NCBI RefSeq assembly: GCF_005049105.1
Contig: NZ_SUKA01000002.1
Location: forward strand, 124,001 to 188,000
Source: Sphingobacterium alkalisoli
Lineage (GTDB): Bacteria; Bacteroidota; Bacteroidia; Sphingobacteriales; Sphingobacteriaceae
DNA: 64,000 bases
Reading direction: 5' to 3'
Shown: positions 44,268-52,794 of the stretch, in pieces
Numbering within the stretch: position 1 is the first letter of the stretch
How the letters are laid out: each line of letters begins with the position of its first letter
Made by a program: the position numbers and the translations under genes
The notes under the pieces: model-generated
What the model was told of the DNA's origin: nothing
Databases searched by the model: none
What the model saw: only the letters and a program-made list of their open reading frames with translations

Positions 44268-45041
44268 ATGGCTTTCCATATTAGAGACAACAGGGGTGAA
44301 AAAAGAGAAACCAACCAGATGGTTTTTGGTATCCGCGCAGTTATAGAGGCAATAGATAGTGGAAAAGAAATTGAATCCCTATTTGTACAGCGTGGCTTAA
44401 GTGGAAGTCTGTTTTTAGAGCTGAAATCCTTACTCAAGGAACATAATCTAGGCTATCAGCAGGTTCCGATCGAAAAGCTGAACCGTATTACAGGGAAGAA
44501 CCACCAAGGTGTTATTGCTGTCATTTCACCTATTGTTTATCATCAGATAGAAGATTTGCTGCCTACAATTTATGAGAAAGGTGAAACACCTTTTTTGTTG
44601 ATGCTGGATGGCGTTACGGATGTGCGTAATATGGGCGCGATAGCACGTACTGCGGAATGTGCGGGGGTACACGCGATCATAGTGCCACGGAAAGGTTCGG
44701 CGGAGATTAATCCAGATGCAATTAAGACATCTGCGGGAGCGTTATATAAAATTCCTGTCTGTCGACAAGACAGTTTGGGTAAGGTAGGACGCTATTTGAT
44801 AGAGTCGGGGGTTCAGTTGGTCGTAAGTACAGAAAAAACACAGGATTCCATCTACGGTATTGATTATACGGGCCCGACCTGTATCATAATGGGTGCAGAA
44901 GATGTAGGCGTTTCAGACGACTTGATTCGCATTTCGGATAAGCTGGCCAAAATACCGATGTTTGGCGAAATTGCTTCTTTGAACGTATCTGTTTCAGCGG
45001 CTGTTGTAATGTATGAAGCAATCCGTCAACGTACTAAATAA
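44268..45041 (+). CDS. rlmB: 23S rRNA (guanosine(2251)-2'-O)-methyltransferase, RlmB type
   Basis: 257-residue SpoU-family 2'-O-ribose methyltransferase. An N-terminal substrate-binding domain (about 10-85, QMVFGIRAVIEAI) precedes the SPOUT knot domain with motif 1 DGVTDVRNMGAIARTAE (about 107), motif 2 IIMGAEDVGVS and motif 3 IASLNVSVSAAVVMYEAIR. The target is inferred from the family. An ATAAGGAG sequence lies just before the start. The HPP gene follows, possibly overlapping if its first ATG is used. Confidence 0.9.
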   Translation: MAFHIRDNRGEKRETNQMVFGIRAVIEAIDSGKEIESLFVQRGLSGSLFLELKSLLKEHNLGYQQVPIEKLNRITGKNHQGVIAVISPIVYHQIEDLLPTIYEKGETPFLLMLDGVTDVRNMGAIARTAECAGVHAIIVPRKGSAEINPDAIKTSAGALYKIPVCRQDSLGKVGRYLIESGVQLVVSTEKTQDSIYGIDYTGPTCIIMGAEDVGVSDDLIRISDKLAKIPMFGEIASLNVSVSAAVVMYEAIRQRTK

Positions 45042-45060
45042 TGTGAATATTAGTACAAGA

Positions 45061-45657
45061 ATGTCGCCCAAAAAATTCAAAAGGCAATTACGAGTTTATC
45101 GCATAGTGTTCTATAGAGAGACCTTAGTGGATCCCAGAGAGCACTTTTGGTCCTTCGTAGGTGCATTTATAGGGATAAGTATCATCGCTTTTATGCAATC
45201 ATTGAGTCTCCCAAGTATTGAGAATGTTTTTTTGATAGGATCTTTTGGCGCGTCGAGTGTATTGATATATGGGGCTATAGAAAGTCCGTTGGCGCAACCG
45301 CGTAATTTGATTGGTGGTCATGTCGTTTCTGCTCTGATTGGAGTTTCGGTTGCACAGATTATGCCCGATATCTTATGGCTAACTGCTCCTACATCAGTTG
45401 CATTATCTATTGTCGTAATGCAGGTGACCCGTACGTTACATCCACCTGGTGGCGCAACTGCATTAATAGCTGTAACCGGTGGAACAAAGATTGCTTCGAT
45501 GGGATACTGGTATGTTCTGAATCCAGTGTTATCGGGAGCACTAATTCTGTTTCTTGTAGCCTTGCTATTTAATAATATTACCAAAAATAGACACTATCCG
45601 GCAAAAAACTCACGCCTGCGCCTGTCAAGGAGAAGGCAATTGCGTAAAAGATTTTAA
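45061..45657 (+). CDS. HPP family membrane protein
   Basis: About 198 residues from ATG 45061 (MSPKKFKRQLRVYR); an in-frame ATG at 45013 lies inside rlmB and would overlap it by 28 bases. Five hydrophobic segments and the family signature LHPPGGATALIAV are present, with a basic C-terminal tail (RLRLSRRRQLRKR). HPP proteins have been linked to nitrite transport in chloroplasts and cyanobacteria; the bacterial role is unclear. Co-transcribed with rlmB. Confidence 0.83.
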   Translation: MSPKKFKRQLRVYRIVFYRETLVDPREHFWSFVGAFIGISIIAFMQSLSLPSIENVFLIGSFGASSVLIYGAIESPLAQPRNLIGGHVVSALIGVSVAQIMPDILWLTAPTSVALSIVVMQVTRTLHPPGGATALIAVTGGTKIASMGYWYVLNPVLSGALILFLVALLFNNITKNRHYPAKNSRLRLSRRRQLRKRF

Positions 45658-45702
45658 TAATCTCTTTCGAAATAATAAACGGATATTAAAGTCTGTAATG
45701 CA

Positions 45703-45732
45703 TAAAAGCTCCCTTTATCGAGGGAGCTTTTA
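45703..45732. terminator. Bidirectional terminator between HPP and helicase genes
   Basis: Perfect 12-bp stem TAAAAGCTCCCT with AGGGAGCTTTTA, loop TTATCG, between two convergent genes. Confidence 0.8.
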
Positions 45733-45756
45733 GTATTAAAGTAGTAATGCTAATTA

Positions 45757-47565
45757 CTAGTATTTACTTTTAGATTCGCGGCGTTTGCCAGAGAAGTCGC
45801 GGAAACCACCGCTACTACGCTCTTTACGTTCACCACCACTTCGGCGTTCGCCTCCGGCGCTACCACCAAAGCGTGAGCGTCCGCTGCGTTCACCGCCACC
45901 ACTACGTGAACGGCCACCACGATCCGAAGAACCGCCTTCGCCCGATACTTCTATACGAACATTTCTGCCGTTGAAATCAACACCTTTAAATCCTTGGATT
46001 ACTTTATCTACATCAGCATCTTGTACTTCAAAGAAAGTATAAACGCCTTTTAAATCTATTTTACCAATTGATTTTCCGGATATTTTCGTTGTGTTACAGA
46101 TGAAGCCTAAGATCTCCCCACGATTGAATTCGTCTACTGAACCTAAGTTCATAAATAACCGTGTGAATCCTTTAGAACCACCACGTTCTCTGCGTTCTCC
46201 TCTATCAAAATCACGATCGCCTCTTCCTGTATCGCGTGCATCGATATTTAAATCAGGAGCATCTTTATAATACTCTAAGAAACGGTTGAACTCAAGAGAA
46301 GCAAATCTTTTCACGATATCTTCTTTAGATAAAGATTCAAAACCTTCCATGATAGCAGGTAAGAATTGATTGATTTGTTCTTCGTTGATTGCTACATTTT
46401 GAACTTTATCAACAATAGTTAATAATTGCTTTTCAACGACTGCAGAACCTTGCGGAACTTCTTTACGCTCAAATGATTTGCCAATTACTTTTTCCAGATG
46501 ACGGATTTTACTCTGCTCTTTAAGGTTTATTAAAGAGATTGAAATACCTGTCTTACCAGCGCGGGCTGTACGACCCGAACGGTGAGTATAGTTTTCAATT
46601 TCATCAGGCAATGAGAAGTTAATGACGTGTGTTACGTTGTTAACATCAATTCCACGCGCCGCAACATCTGTAGCGATCAACAATTGTAAACTGCGATCAC
46701 GGTAACGTTTCATTACTTTATCACGTTGTTGCTGAGATAAATCTCCGTGAAGCGAATCTGCATTGTAGCCATCTTTAATTAAGGCTTCGGCAATTTCTTG
46801 CGTTTCAATTTTTGTACGACAAAATACGATACCAAAGATCTCTGGATTAGAATCCACGATACGTTTAAAGGCGGCGTATTTATCTTTTGCTCTAATTAAA
46901 TAATAGTTGTGCTCGATGTTTGCGTTACCTGTGTTTTTGGTACCTACTGTCATCTCTACTGGATCGGTCATATAGTTTTTAGCTATACGGCGAACTTCAG
47001 TCGGCATGGTGGCCGAGAATAACCATGTTTTTTTAGTGTCAGGAGTCTCTGACAAAATGTTGTTGATGTCTTCTTGGAAACCCATGTTCAACATTTCGTC
47101 CGCTTCATCTAAAACAACATAATTCACTTGGGAAAAATCAATCGCCTTACGACCGATAATATCCAACATACGACCCGGGGTCGCTACTACAATCTGCACA
47201 CCACGTCTAATCTGACGTAGTTGGTCGCTGATATTTGCACCTCCATATACAGCCACAACATTCACGTTGTCGATGTACTTAGCATATTTTTCTAAATCTT
47301 TTGCGATTTGCAAACACAATTCACGTGTTGGACATAAGACCAAGGCTTGTGGGTGTTTTTGAGAAAAGTCTAATTGCTCTAATAATGGAAGACCAAATGC
47401 CGCTGTCTTACCTGTGCCGGTTTGGGCTAATCCGACAAAATCATCGTTGCCAGTCAATAAAACAGGAATGGCTTTTTCCTGAATCTCGGAAGGTTTTTCA
47501 AAACCTAACTCTGTGATGGCATTAACAACCTCATGACGGATTCCCAGTTCTAAAAATGGGTTCAT
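45757..47565 (-). CDS. DEAD-box RNA helicase with DbpA-type RNA-binding domain and RGG-like tail
   Basis: 602 residues. Helicase motifs in order: Q motif (FEKPSEIQEKAIP), Walker A AQTGTGKT, GG, TPGR, VLDEADEM, SAT, IATDVAARGID and HRSGRTARAG (to about residue 345). A linker leads to a DbpA-like RNA-binding domain (about 465-545, GFTRLFMNLGSVDEFN) and a tail of about 50 residues rich in Arg, Gly and Ser. This is the DeaD/CsdA form, acting in ribosome assembly and mRNA unfolding, often cold-induced. Confidence 0.92.
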   Translation of the reverse strand: MNPFLELGIRHEVVNAITELGFEKPSEIQEKAIPVLLTGNDDFVGLAQTGTGKTAAFGLPLLEQLDFSQKHPQALVLCPTRELCLQIAKDLEKYAKYIDNVNVVAVYGGANISDQLRQIRRGVQIVVATPGRMLDIIGRKAIDFSQVNYVVLDEADEMLNMGFQEDINNILSETPDTKKTWLFSATMPTEVRRIAKNYMTDPVEMTVGTKNTGNANIEHNYYLIRAKDKYAAFKRIVDSNPEIFGIVFCRTKIETQEIAEALIKDGYNADSLHGDLSQQQRDKVMKRYRDRSLQLLIATDVAARGIDVNNVTHVINFSLPDEIENYTHRSGRTARAGKTGISISLINLKEQSKIRHLEKVIGKSFERKEVPQGSAVVEKQLLTIVDKVQNVAINEEQINQFLPAIMEGFESLSKEDIVKRFASLEFNRFLEYYKDAPDLNIDARDTGRGDRDFDRGERRERGGSKGFTRLFMNLGSVDEFNRGEILGFICNTTKISGKSIGKIDLKGVYTFFEVQDADVDKVIQGFKGVDFNGRNVRIEVSGEGGSSDRGGRSRSGGGERSGRSRFGGSAGGERRSGGERKERSSGGFRDFSGKRRESKSKY

Positions 47566-47774
47566 GAAATAAATTATACAATAGGCTCTATTGCCTAAGG
47601 CGATGCAAAGATAAAAACATTAAATGAATAATCCTAGTGTTCAGTATATTATAATTATAAAAACATCTTGTGGTACAAATAGGATACACCGAAGGTAACT
47701 GCAATACGTCTTAGCTGTAATTAATAGCATGGAGGGCTATTTGCTGGTAGAATTGTTAAATTTTCAATAAGCCA

Positions 47775-47803
47775 TTGGTTTTTTTTATTTTTTTTTAGCT
47801 TTG
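47775..47803 (+). promoter_or_regulatory. Promoter of the amino-acid permease gene
   Basis: TTG at 47775-47777 and TAGCTTTG at 47796-47803 are separated by 18 bases, close to the Bacteroidota -33/-7 arrangement. The start codon is 27 bases downstream. Confidence 0.5.
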
Positions 47804-47829
47804 AGTCTGTAAATATATTAATCTTAATT

Positions 47830-49305
47830 ATGTGGTATAAAAAATCGATTTCTAAATTGGTCGCGGAGGCTGAGCAAAGTGGCGAAGGCACGTTGAAGCG
47901 AACCCTATCAAGCAGAGGACTGGTCGCTCTAGGGGTTGGCGCAATTATCGGAGCAGGGTTGTTTTCGCTAACAGGGATAGCCGCAGCGGATCATGCAGGG
48001 CCAGCGGTGATGCTTTCGTTCATTATTGCGGCGGTGGGTTGCGCATTTGCAGGGCTATGTTATGCCGAGTTTGCGTCTATGATACCGGTAGCAGGAAGTG
48101 CATATACCTATTCTTACGCGACAATGGGGGAGTTCATGGCGTGGATTATCGGATGGGATTTGGTACTGGAGTACGCACTAGCCGCGGCTACTGTAGCGGC
48201 AAGTTGGTCTCAGTATTTCAATCAATTGTTGCTCATCTTTGGGCTAGAACTGCCGGCGGAATTACTAACTGGCCCATGGGAAGGCGGCATGGTAAATCTT
48301 CCGGCCATTGTAATTGTCTGTTTGCTGTCTTTATTACTGATGCGCGGCACGCAGGAATCATCTTTTGTAAATAATATTCTAGTTGTGCTTAAAGTTGCAG
48401 TTGTATTGTTGTTTATCGCGCTGGGTTGGCAATTTATAGATCCTGCAAACCATACTCCTTTTATCCCTGTAAACGAAGGAGAGACTTTACTTAGAAACGG
48501 GGAAATAGGATTCTTTGATTTTTTCAAAGATGGGTATTTTGGTCACTATGGAATTAGTGGGGTTTTACGTGCCGCAGGGGTTGTTTTCTTCGCATTTATC
48601 GGGTTCGACGCGGTTAGCACTGCAGCACAGGAAGCGAAAGATCCTAAAAAGGGAATGCCCATTGGAATTATAGGATCACTTATCATATGTACAATCTTAT
48701 ATGTACTTTTTTCTTACGTGATGACTGGCCTAGCACCGTACACAGATTTTAAGGGAGATGCAAAACCTGTTGCTACTGCCTTTGAGAATACAGGCTATCA
48801 TTTTTTGAACACGGCTATGATCATTACGATTATTGCCGGGTATACTTCTGTTATTCTGGTGATGCTGCTGGGGCAGAGTCGTGTCTTTTACACCATGAGT
48901 AGAGATGGCTTATTGCCAAAAATATTTTCTGATCTATCTAAAAGACAGACTCCGTGGAAAACAAACTTAATATTTATGGTTTTCGTTAGTATTTTCGCCG
49001 GTTTTGTGCCTGTGTCCGATTTAGGGCATATGGTAAGTATTGGAACGCTACTCGCATTCACCTTAGTATGTATCGGCGTATTGGTGCTTAGGAAAAAAGA
49101 TCCATTGGCAGAGCGTCCTTTTAGAACACCGTTAGTTCCGTTAATACCTGTACTGGGTATCATTGTTTGTGTGCTGATGATGGCCTCCCTTCCGCTCGAA
49201 AGCTGGGAACGTCTTGCCATTTGGATGATTATCGGTGTGGTTATCTATTTCTTGTACGGAAAAAAACACAGCGTACTTCGCAAGGAGATTGAAGATGGAG
49301 ACTAA
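47830..49305 (+). CDS. APC-family amino-acid permease (cationic amino-acid transporter type)
   Basis: 491 residues with about twelve transmembrane helices. The APC signature GVGAIIGAGLFSLTG (about 36-50) lies in helix 1, followed by CYAEFASMIPVAGSAYTYSY (helix 3) and FFAFIGFDAVSTAAQEAKDP (helix 6 and loop). These features match CAT-like/YfnA transporters, which import basic or branched amino acids; the substrate cannot be set from sequence. Single gene ended by a terminator. Confidence 0.88.
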   Translation: MWYKKSISKLVAEAEQSGEGTLKRTLSSRGLVALGVGAIIGAGLFSLTGIAAADHAGPAVMLSFIIAAVGCAFAGLCYAEFASMIPVAGSAYTYSYATMGEFMAWIIGWDLVLEYALAAATVAASWSQYFNQLLLIFGLELPAELLTGPWEGGMVNLPAIVIVCLLSLLLMRGTQESSFVNNILVVLKVAVVLLFIALGWQFIDPANHTPFIPVNEGETLLRNGEIGFFDFFKDGYFGHYGISGVLRAAGVVFFAFIGFDAVSTAAQEAKDPKKGMPIGIIGSLIICTILYVLFSYVMTGLAPYTDFKGDAKPVATAFENTGYHFLNTAMIITIIAGYTSVILVMLLGQSRVFYTMSRDGLLPKIFSDLSKRQTPWKTNLIFMVFVSIFAGFVPVSDLGHMVSIGTLLAFTLVCIGVLVLRKKDPLAERPFRTPLVPLIPVLGIIVCVLMMASLPLESWERLAIWMIIGVVIYFLYGKKHSVLRKEIEDGD

Positions 49306-49351
49306 ACTCCGTAGTACGATCGTATTGCTATAACAATATGGTTTAAAATAA

Positions 49352-49377
49352 AAAAGGGAGCTCGAGGGCTCCCTTTT
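49352..49377. terminator. Bidirectional terminator between permease and ompA-like genes
   Basis: 10-bp stem AAAAGGGAGC with GCTCCCTTTT, 6-base loop, between two convergent genes. Confidence 0.75.
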
Positions 49378-49395
49378 CACGACATAGCGTTTTTA

Positions 49396-50751
49396 TTAAT
49401 AGAGTGTGAATTCTACTCGACGATTTTGTTGACGGCCTTCCGCTGTTGCATTAGTAGCAATTGGTTGGTTTGGTCCATAGCCTGTAGCTTCTATACGGGA
49501 TGCGTTAGCTCCTTTAGAAACTAGATAAGCTCTTATCGCCTCTGCACGCTCTTTTGACAAACGTAAGTTGGTTTGCATAGAGCCCGTGTTGTCTGTATGA
49601 CCAGCTAATTTCAAACTGAAGTTTTTCTCAATCAATAATGTGGCTACGCGATCCAAAGAGGAAAATGACGTAGAGCGGATCGTAGATTTGCCAAGATCAA
49701 ATTCGAGATTTTTGATCGCTTCATTTACTACCTTTTTATCTTCTTCGGTAACGACAATTTTCTCGATTACTTTCGTTTCATTTTTCATTTCTGGAAGTGG
49801 GCAACCTGAGCCATCTACCTTAACTCCTGCAGGAGTATTGGGGCATTTGTCAAATTTATTTGCTACACCGTCTCCGTCATCATCATTTAACGCGTCATTC
49901 AACGTGTTCATTTGAGATTTTAATTCATTATTGGAAGCGACCAGTGCGTCACGCTCCGATTTCAGCTCATCATACTTTTTGGTATAATCATCCACCAAGG
50001 TAGCGACGGGGTTACTGTTGCCTAAGTAAGGTTTGTTTCCGTTTCCTAAAGCAATCTCTAAACCGGCATGCGCGTAAGAGAACAAATCATTTTTAAACGT
50101 TCCACCGGGTTTGCCGTCAAAATCTTGATTAGCCCAATTTAATTGGTATCCTAAATCAAGGTTGATGCCTTTTGCGATGGCAAACTTAAATCCTGCGTCT
50201 ACGGGTACATACAATTTTGTCTGCGATTCGTGCATGGTTTCATTGCCGCCTACATCTTTGGTGGTGGTTTCAAAGTTCAGTCCACCTAGTCCGACAGCGA
50301 CGTAAGGTTTGATAAAACTATTGAAAAACCGCCAATTGGTGTTGGCCATGGTCCATTCTGCAGACAAGGCTGCAGACCATGGCATTTCGGTTTCAAATTC
50401 GGCAACTGTACCGGGCAGGGCAGATATTTCATTTTCATTTACACCACCTACTTTTCCGCCCATATATTGTGCTTTTAATCCAAATGAGGGAGAAATTTGT
50501 TTTTTGATATACGCGCTGTATCCCAAGTTGTGGTTTAATTTATCAAAACCATCGCGGTTAAAACCAAAGATGTTGGATTGATTCAGAAGACCAGCATTGA
50601 TCCCTACAGACCATGTTCTGTATTCTGAAGTCGAACCCAGAGGAGAAGTGCCTTCAATCGAAGTCTTGTTTCTTTCTTGGGCGAATGATGCAGTGGTAAT
50701 CATACCCGCAGCAATCAACATAGATACTTTTTGTAAACTTTTAATTTCCAT
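49396..50751 (-). CDS. OmpA-family outer-membrane protein
   Basis: About 451 residues from ATG 50751 (MEIKSLQKVSML), which gives a proper signal peptide cleaved after SFAQ; an upstream in-frame extension would overlap the neighbouring gene. The N-terminal half is a beta-barrel (about 45-255). A coiled-coil-like stretch (YDELKSERDALVASNNELKSQ split by short gaps, about 270-295) and a Ca-binding thrombospondin-type segment (DDDGDGVANKFDKCPNTP, about 305-325) precede the C-terminal OmpA peptidoglycan-binding domain (LAGHTDNTGS, about 395, to RRVEFTLY). It links the outer membrane to the cell wall. Confidence 0.92.
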   Translation of the reverse strand: MEIKSLQKVSMLIAAGMITTASFAQERNKTSIEGTSPLGSTSEYRTWSVGINAGLLNQSNIFGFNRDGFDKLNHNLGYSAYIKKQISPSFGLKAQYMGGKVGGVNENEISALPGTVAEFETEMPWSAALSAEWTMANTNWRFFNSFIKPYVAVGLGGLNFETTTKDVGGNETMHESQTKLYVPVDAGFKFAIAKGINLDLGYQLNWANQDFDGKPGGTFKNDLFSYAHAGLEIALGNGNKPYLGNSNPVATLVDDYTKKYDELKSERDALVASNNELKSQMNTLNDALNDDDGDGVANKFDKCPNTPAGVKVDGSGCPLPEMKNETKVIEKIVVTEEDKKVVNEAIKNLEFDLGKSTIRSTSFSSLDRVATLLIEKNFSLKLAGHTDNTGSMQTNLRLSKERAEAIRAYLVSKGANASRIEATGYGPNQPIATNATAEGRQQNRRVEFTLY

Positions 50752-50884
50752 AAAATTTAATTTAGTACAAAGTCTATGGCAAATCTGCTGCCAAATTATT
50801 CCATCGCCAACTTTTAGTGCTAACAATGCATAAAAAATAGTTATCTGTAGCCGATACGCTACAATATCTGCATTCTTCGGTAGG

Positions 50885-51736
50885 CTACGACTTGGCGAAA
50901 AATTTCGGTATTTTAATTTGATAAGCCATTCTTTTGACAATATTCTCTGATGTAATCTGTCGTAAGAAACTCTTTTTGCTTTTTGTAACCAACAGGATGT
51001 CTATTAACTCATCGGAGATGACCGAATCGATAGCGGATGAGATGTTTTCTTTGTATTGAATAAAGAAGGATTGATTCTTCACGACATAGGAAATATTGTC
51101 TATGCCGGTCTCTTCGATGATTTGAGGTATAAAGGAGTCGAATTTTTTGTCTATGCTAGACATAGGGCTATTATCGGTATTGATGTGTATCAATATTAAT
51201 TCGAAATCGGTATTAAATACTTTTATCGCCTGCTTTAATGCATCTATTTCCCCGTCTTTGAAATTACATAGCAAGCCTATTTTATCTTTTTTAAATTTCT
51301 TTGAATTTAAAGGTATCGCTAACACCGGGGTCATCGAGTTCTGGAACACATCATACATGTTGGATCCGATTAATAGCGCATCAAGCCCAGAGGAACCTTT
51401 CGTGCCCATAACAATAGCATCATACGCATTTGAATGCGTTAGCTTTTTGATTTCTTCATATAAGTTTCCATCTTTAAAGATGGTATTTATGTTTACTTGT
51501 GGATACTTTTCTATTATTCTTGAAATCACATGTTGCATATCCCGTTTTGCCATACCAACCCGAGGGTCGATTAAATCTGGTGTGTCAATCGCATTGCTAT
51601 AGATATTTGTGTGGTCCGTGAAAATATGGACCAAATCTATATCGTGATAGGTTTGTTTAGCAATTTCGCAGCCCACTTCAATAGCATTTTGGGAATATTC
51701 GGAGAAATCGACGGGAATGAGTATTTTACTTGTCAT
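50885..51736 (-). CDS. Universal stress protein (tandem Usp domains)
   Basis: 283 residues: an N-terminal UspA domain (about 1-146) with the ATP-binding motif G-T-K-G-x9-GS followed by TPVLAIP, and a diverged second Usp domain (about 150-283) without a clear nucleotide motif. The upstream paralogue is of identical length, 14 bases away on the same strand, so the pair arose by duplication and is probably one operon. Usp proteins help cells through starvation and redox stress; precise role unknown. Confidence 0.87.
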   Translation of the reverse strand: MTSKILIPVDFSEYSQNAIEVGCEIAKQTYHDIDLVHIFTDHTNIYSNAIDTPDLIDPRVGMAKRDMQHVISRIIEKYPQVNINTIFKDGNLYEEIKKLTHSNAYDAIVMGTKGSSGLDALLIGSNMYDVFQNSMTPVLAIPLNSKKFKKDKIGLLCNFKDGEIDALKQAIKVFNTDFELILIHINTDNSPMSSIDKKFDSFIPQIIEETGIDNISYVVKNQSFFIQYKENISSAIDSVISDELIDILLVTKSKKSFLRQITSENIVKRMAYQIKIPKFFAKS

Positions 51737-51750
51737 GGCTTAATGAGTTT

Positions 51751-52602
51751 TTAATTGTTGTCAAAGAATGTAGGCTTCCTGAGGTTGAGCGTAAGCTCTT
51801 TTGAAACCGACTTTTTAAATAGGCGTTCAAAGAAGCTTTTGCGTGTTTTGGTAACTACTATCATATCAAAATCTTCTCTATTGATTGTGTTATTGATCAC
51901 TTCTGCAACGGTATCTAACTCTTTGTCCGATTCGTCAATACATTCCAATGTGCTTGATACCTCTTCTATCCCATTTAGTTCTTGAATGATAAATAACCAG
52001 GAAGCCAATTTTTCTTTACGTTGGTCTATATCTTTTTCATCCTTTACCACATGGATGATTTCAAGATGTCGGACCTGTTGGAATACGTCTAAGAAGTCCT
52101 TAAGCGTCTCTAATTCTTCCGGTTTAAAATTCGTTAAAATAGCGGCTTTCTCCAGCTTAAAATTCGTATGTTTATTGGGTATGGCTATTACGGGAACAGG
52201 GGATTGGGCACTAATCTGACTTGTATTGCTTCCCCATACAAACGATTTATTACTTCCCCGGCCTGTTGTACCCATTATAATAAGTCCGACGTTTTCTCGT
52301 CTTGCATATCCGGGGAGGGTTTCTATTAAAAGACCTCTCTCACATTGTGTTTCTATACCGATGCCAGCGAACTCCTCCCTAAGGTTGTTTCCCAATTCTT
52401 CAATTAAGAGGTCTGCTTTAAAAATCTGATCGTCTTCAAATTTCTCCGCCAGCTCTTCTGAATCAAAATTGGACGATAAGGCCGTATAGCAATGATATAA
52501 GGTGACAATTGAAGCATTTTTCTGCGCCAGTTTGCAGGCATATTGTGCAGCGAATAATGCATTCTCGGAAAAATCTGTAGGAACTAAAATCTTGTTTTTC
52601 AT
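51751..52602 (-). CDS. Universal stress protein (tandem Usp domains)
   Basis: 283 residues, paralogue of the next gene on the strand. The N-terminal Usp domain starts KILVPTDFSENALFAAQYA and carries G-T-T-G-R-G-S with GSN and PVPVIAIP, the ATP-binding pattern. The second domain is diverged. First gene of the two-gene usp unit; its promoter must lie in 52603-52700. Confidence 0.87.
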   Translation of the reverse strand: MKNKILVPTDFSENALFAAQYACKLAQKNASIVTLYHCYTALSSNFDSEELAEKFEDDQIFKADLLIEELGNNLREEFAGIGIETQCERGLLIETLPGYARRENVGLIIMGTTGRGSNKSFVWGSNTSQISAQSPVPVIAIPNKHTNFKLEKAAILTNFKPEELETLKDFLDVFQQVRHLEIIHVVKDEKDIDQRKEKLASWLFIIQELNGIEEVSSTLECIDESDKELDTVAEVINNTINREDFDMIVVTKTRKSFFERLFKKSVSKELTLNLRKPTFFDNN

Positions 52603-52737
52603 GAAATCTTATCTATACGTATGATCCATATAAATGTACTAAAAATAAATGATTAATAAATGACTATTGTTACGTTTTAGTTGTATCGTCGTTACCTTAT
52701 CCGCATTTTATACCCCTGTACGATCGTGGATTTTCCG

Positions 52738-52768
52738 TTGGAAGAGCAATCATTTTTAAGTAGATTTG
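52738..52768 (+). promoter_or_regulatory. Promoter of alaS
   Basis: TTG (52738-52740), 20-base spacer, TAGATTTG (52761-52768): a full match to the Bacteroidota -33/-7 promoter. The alaS ATG is 27 bases downstream. Confidence 0.65.
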
Positions 52769-52794
52769 CATCGTTTATCAAATAGATACAGTTC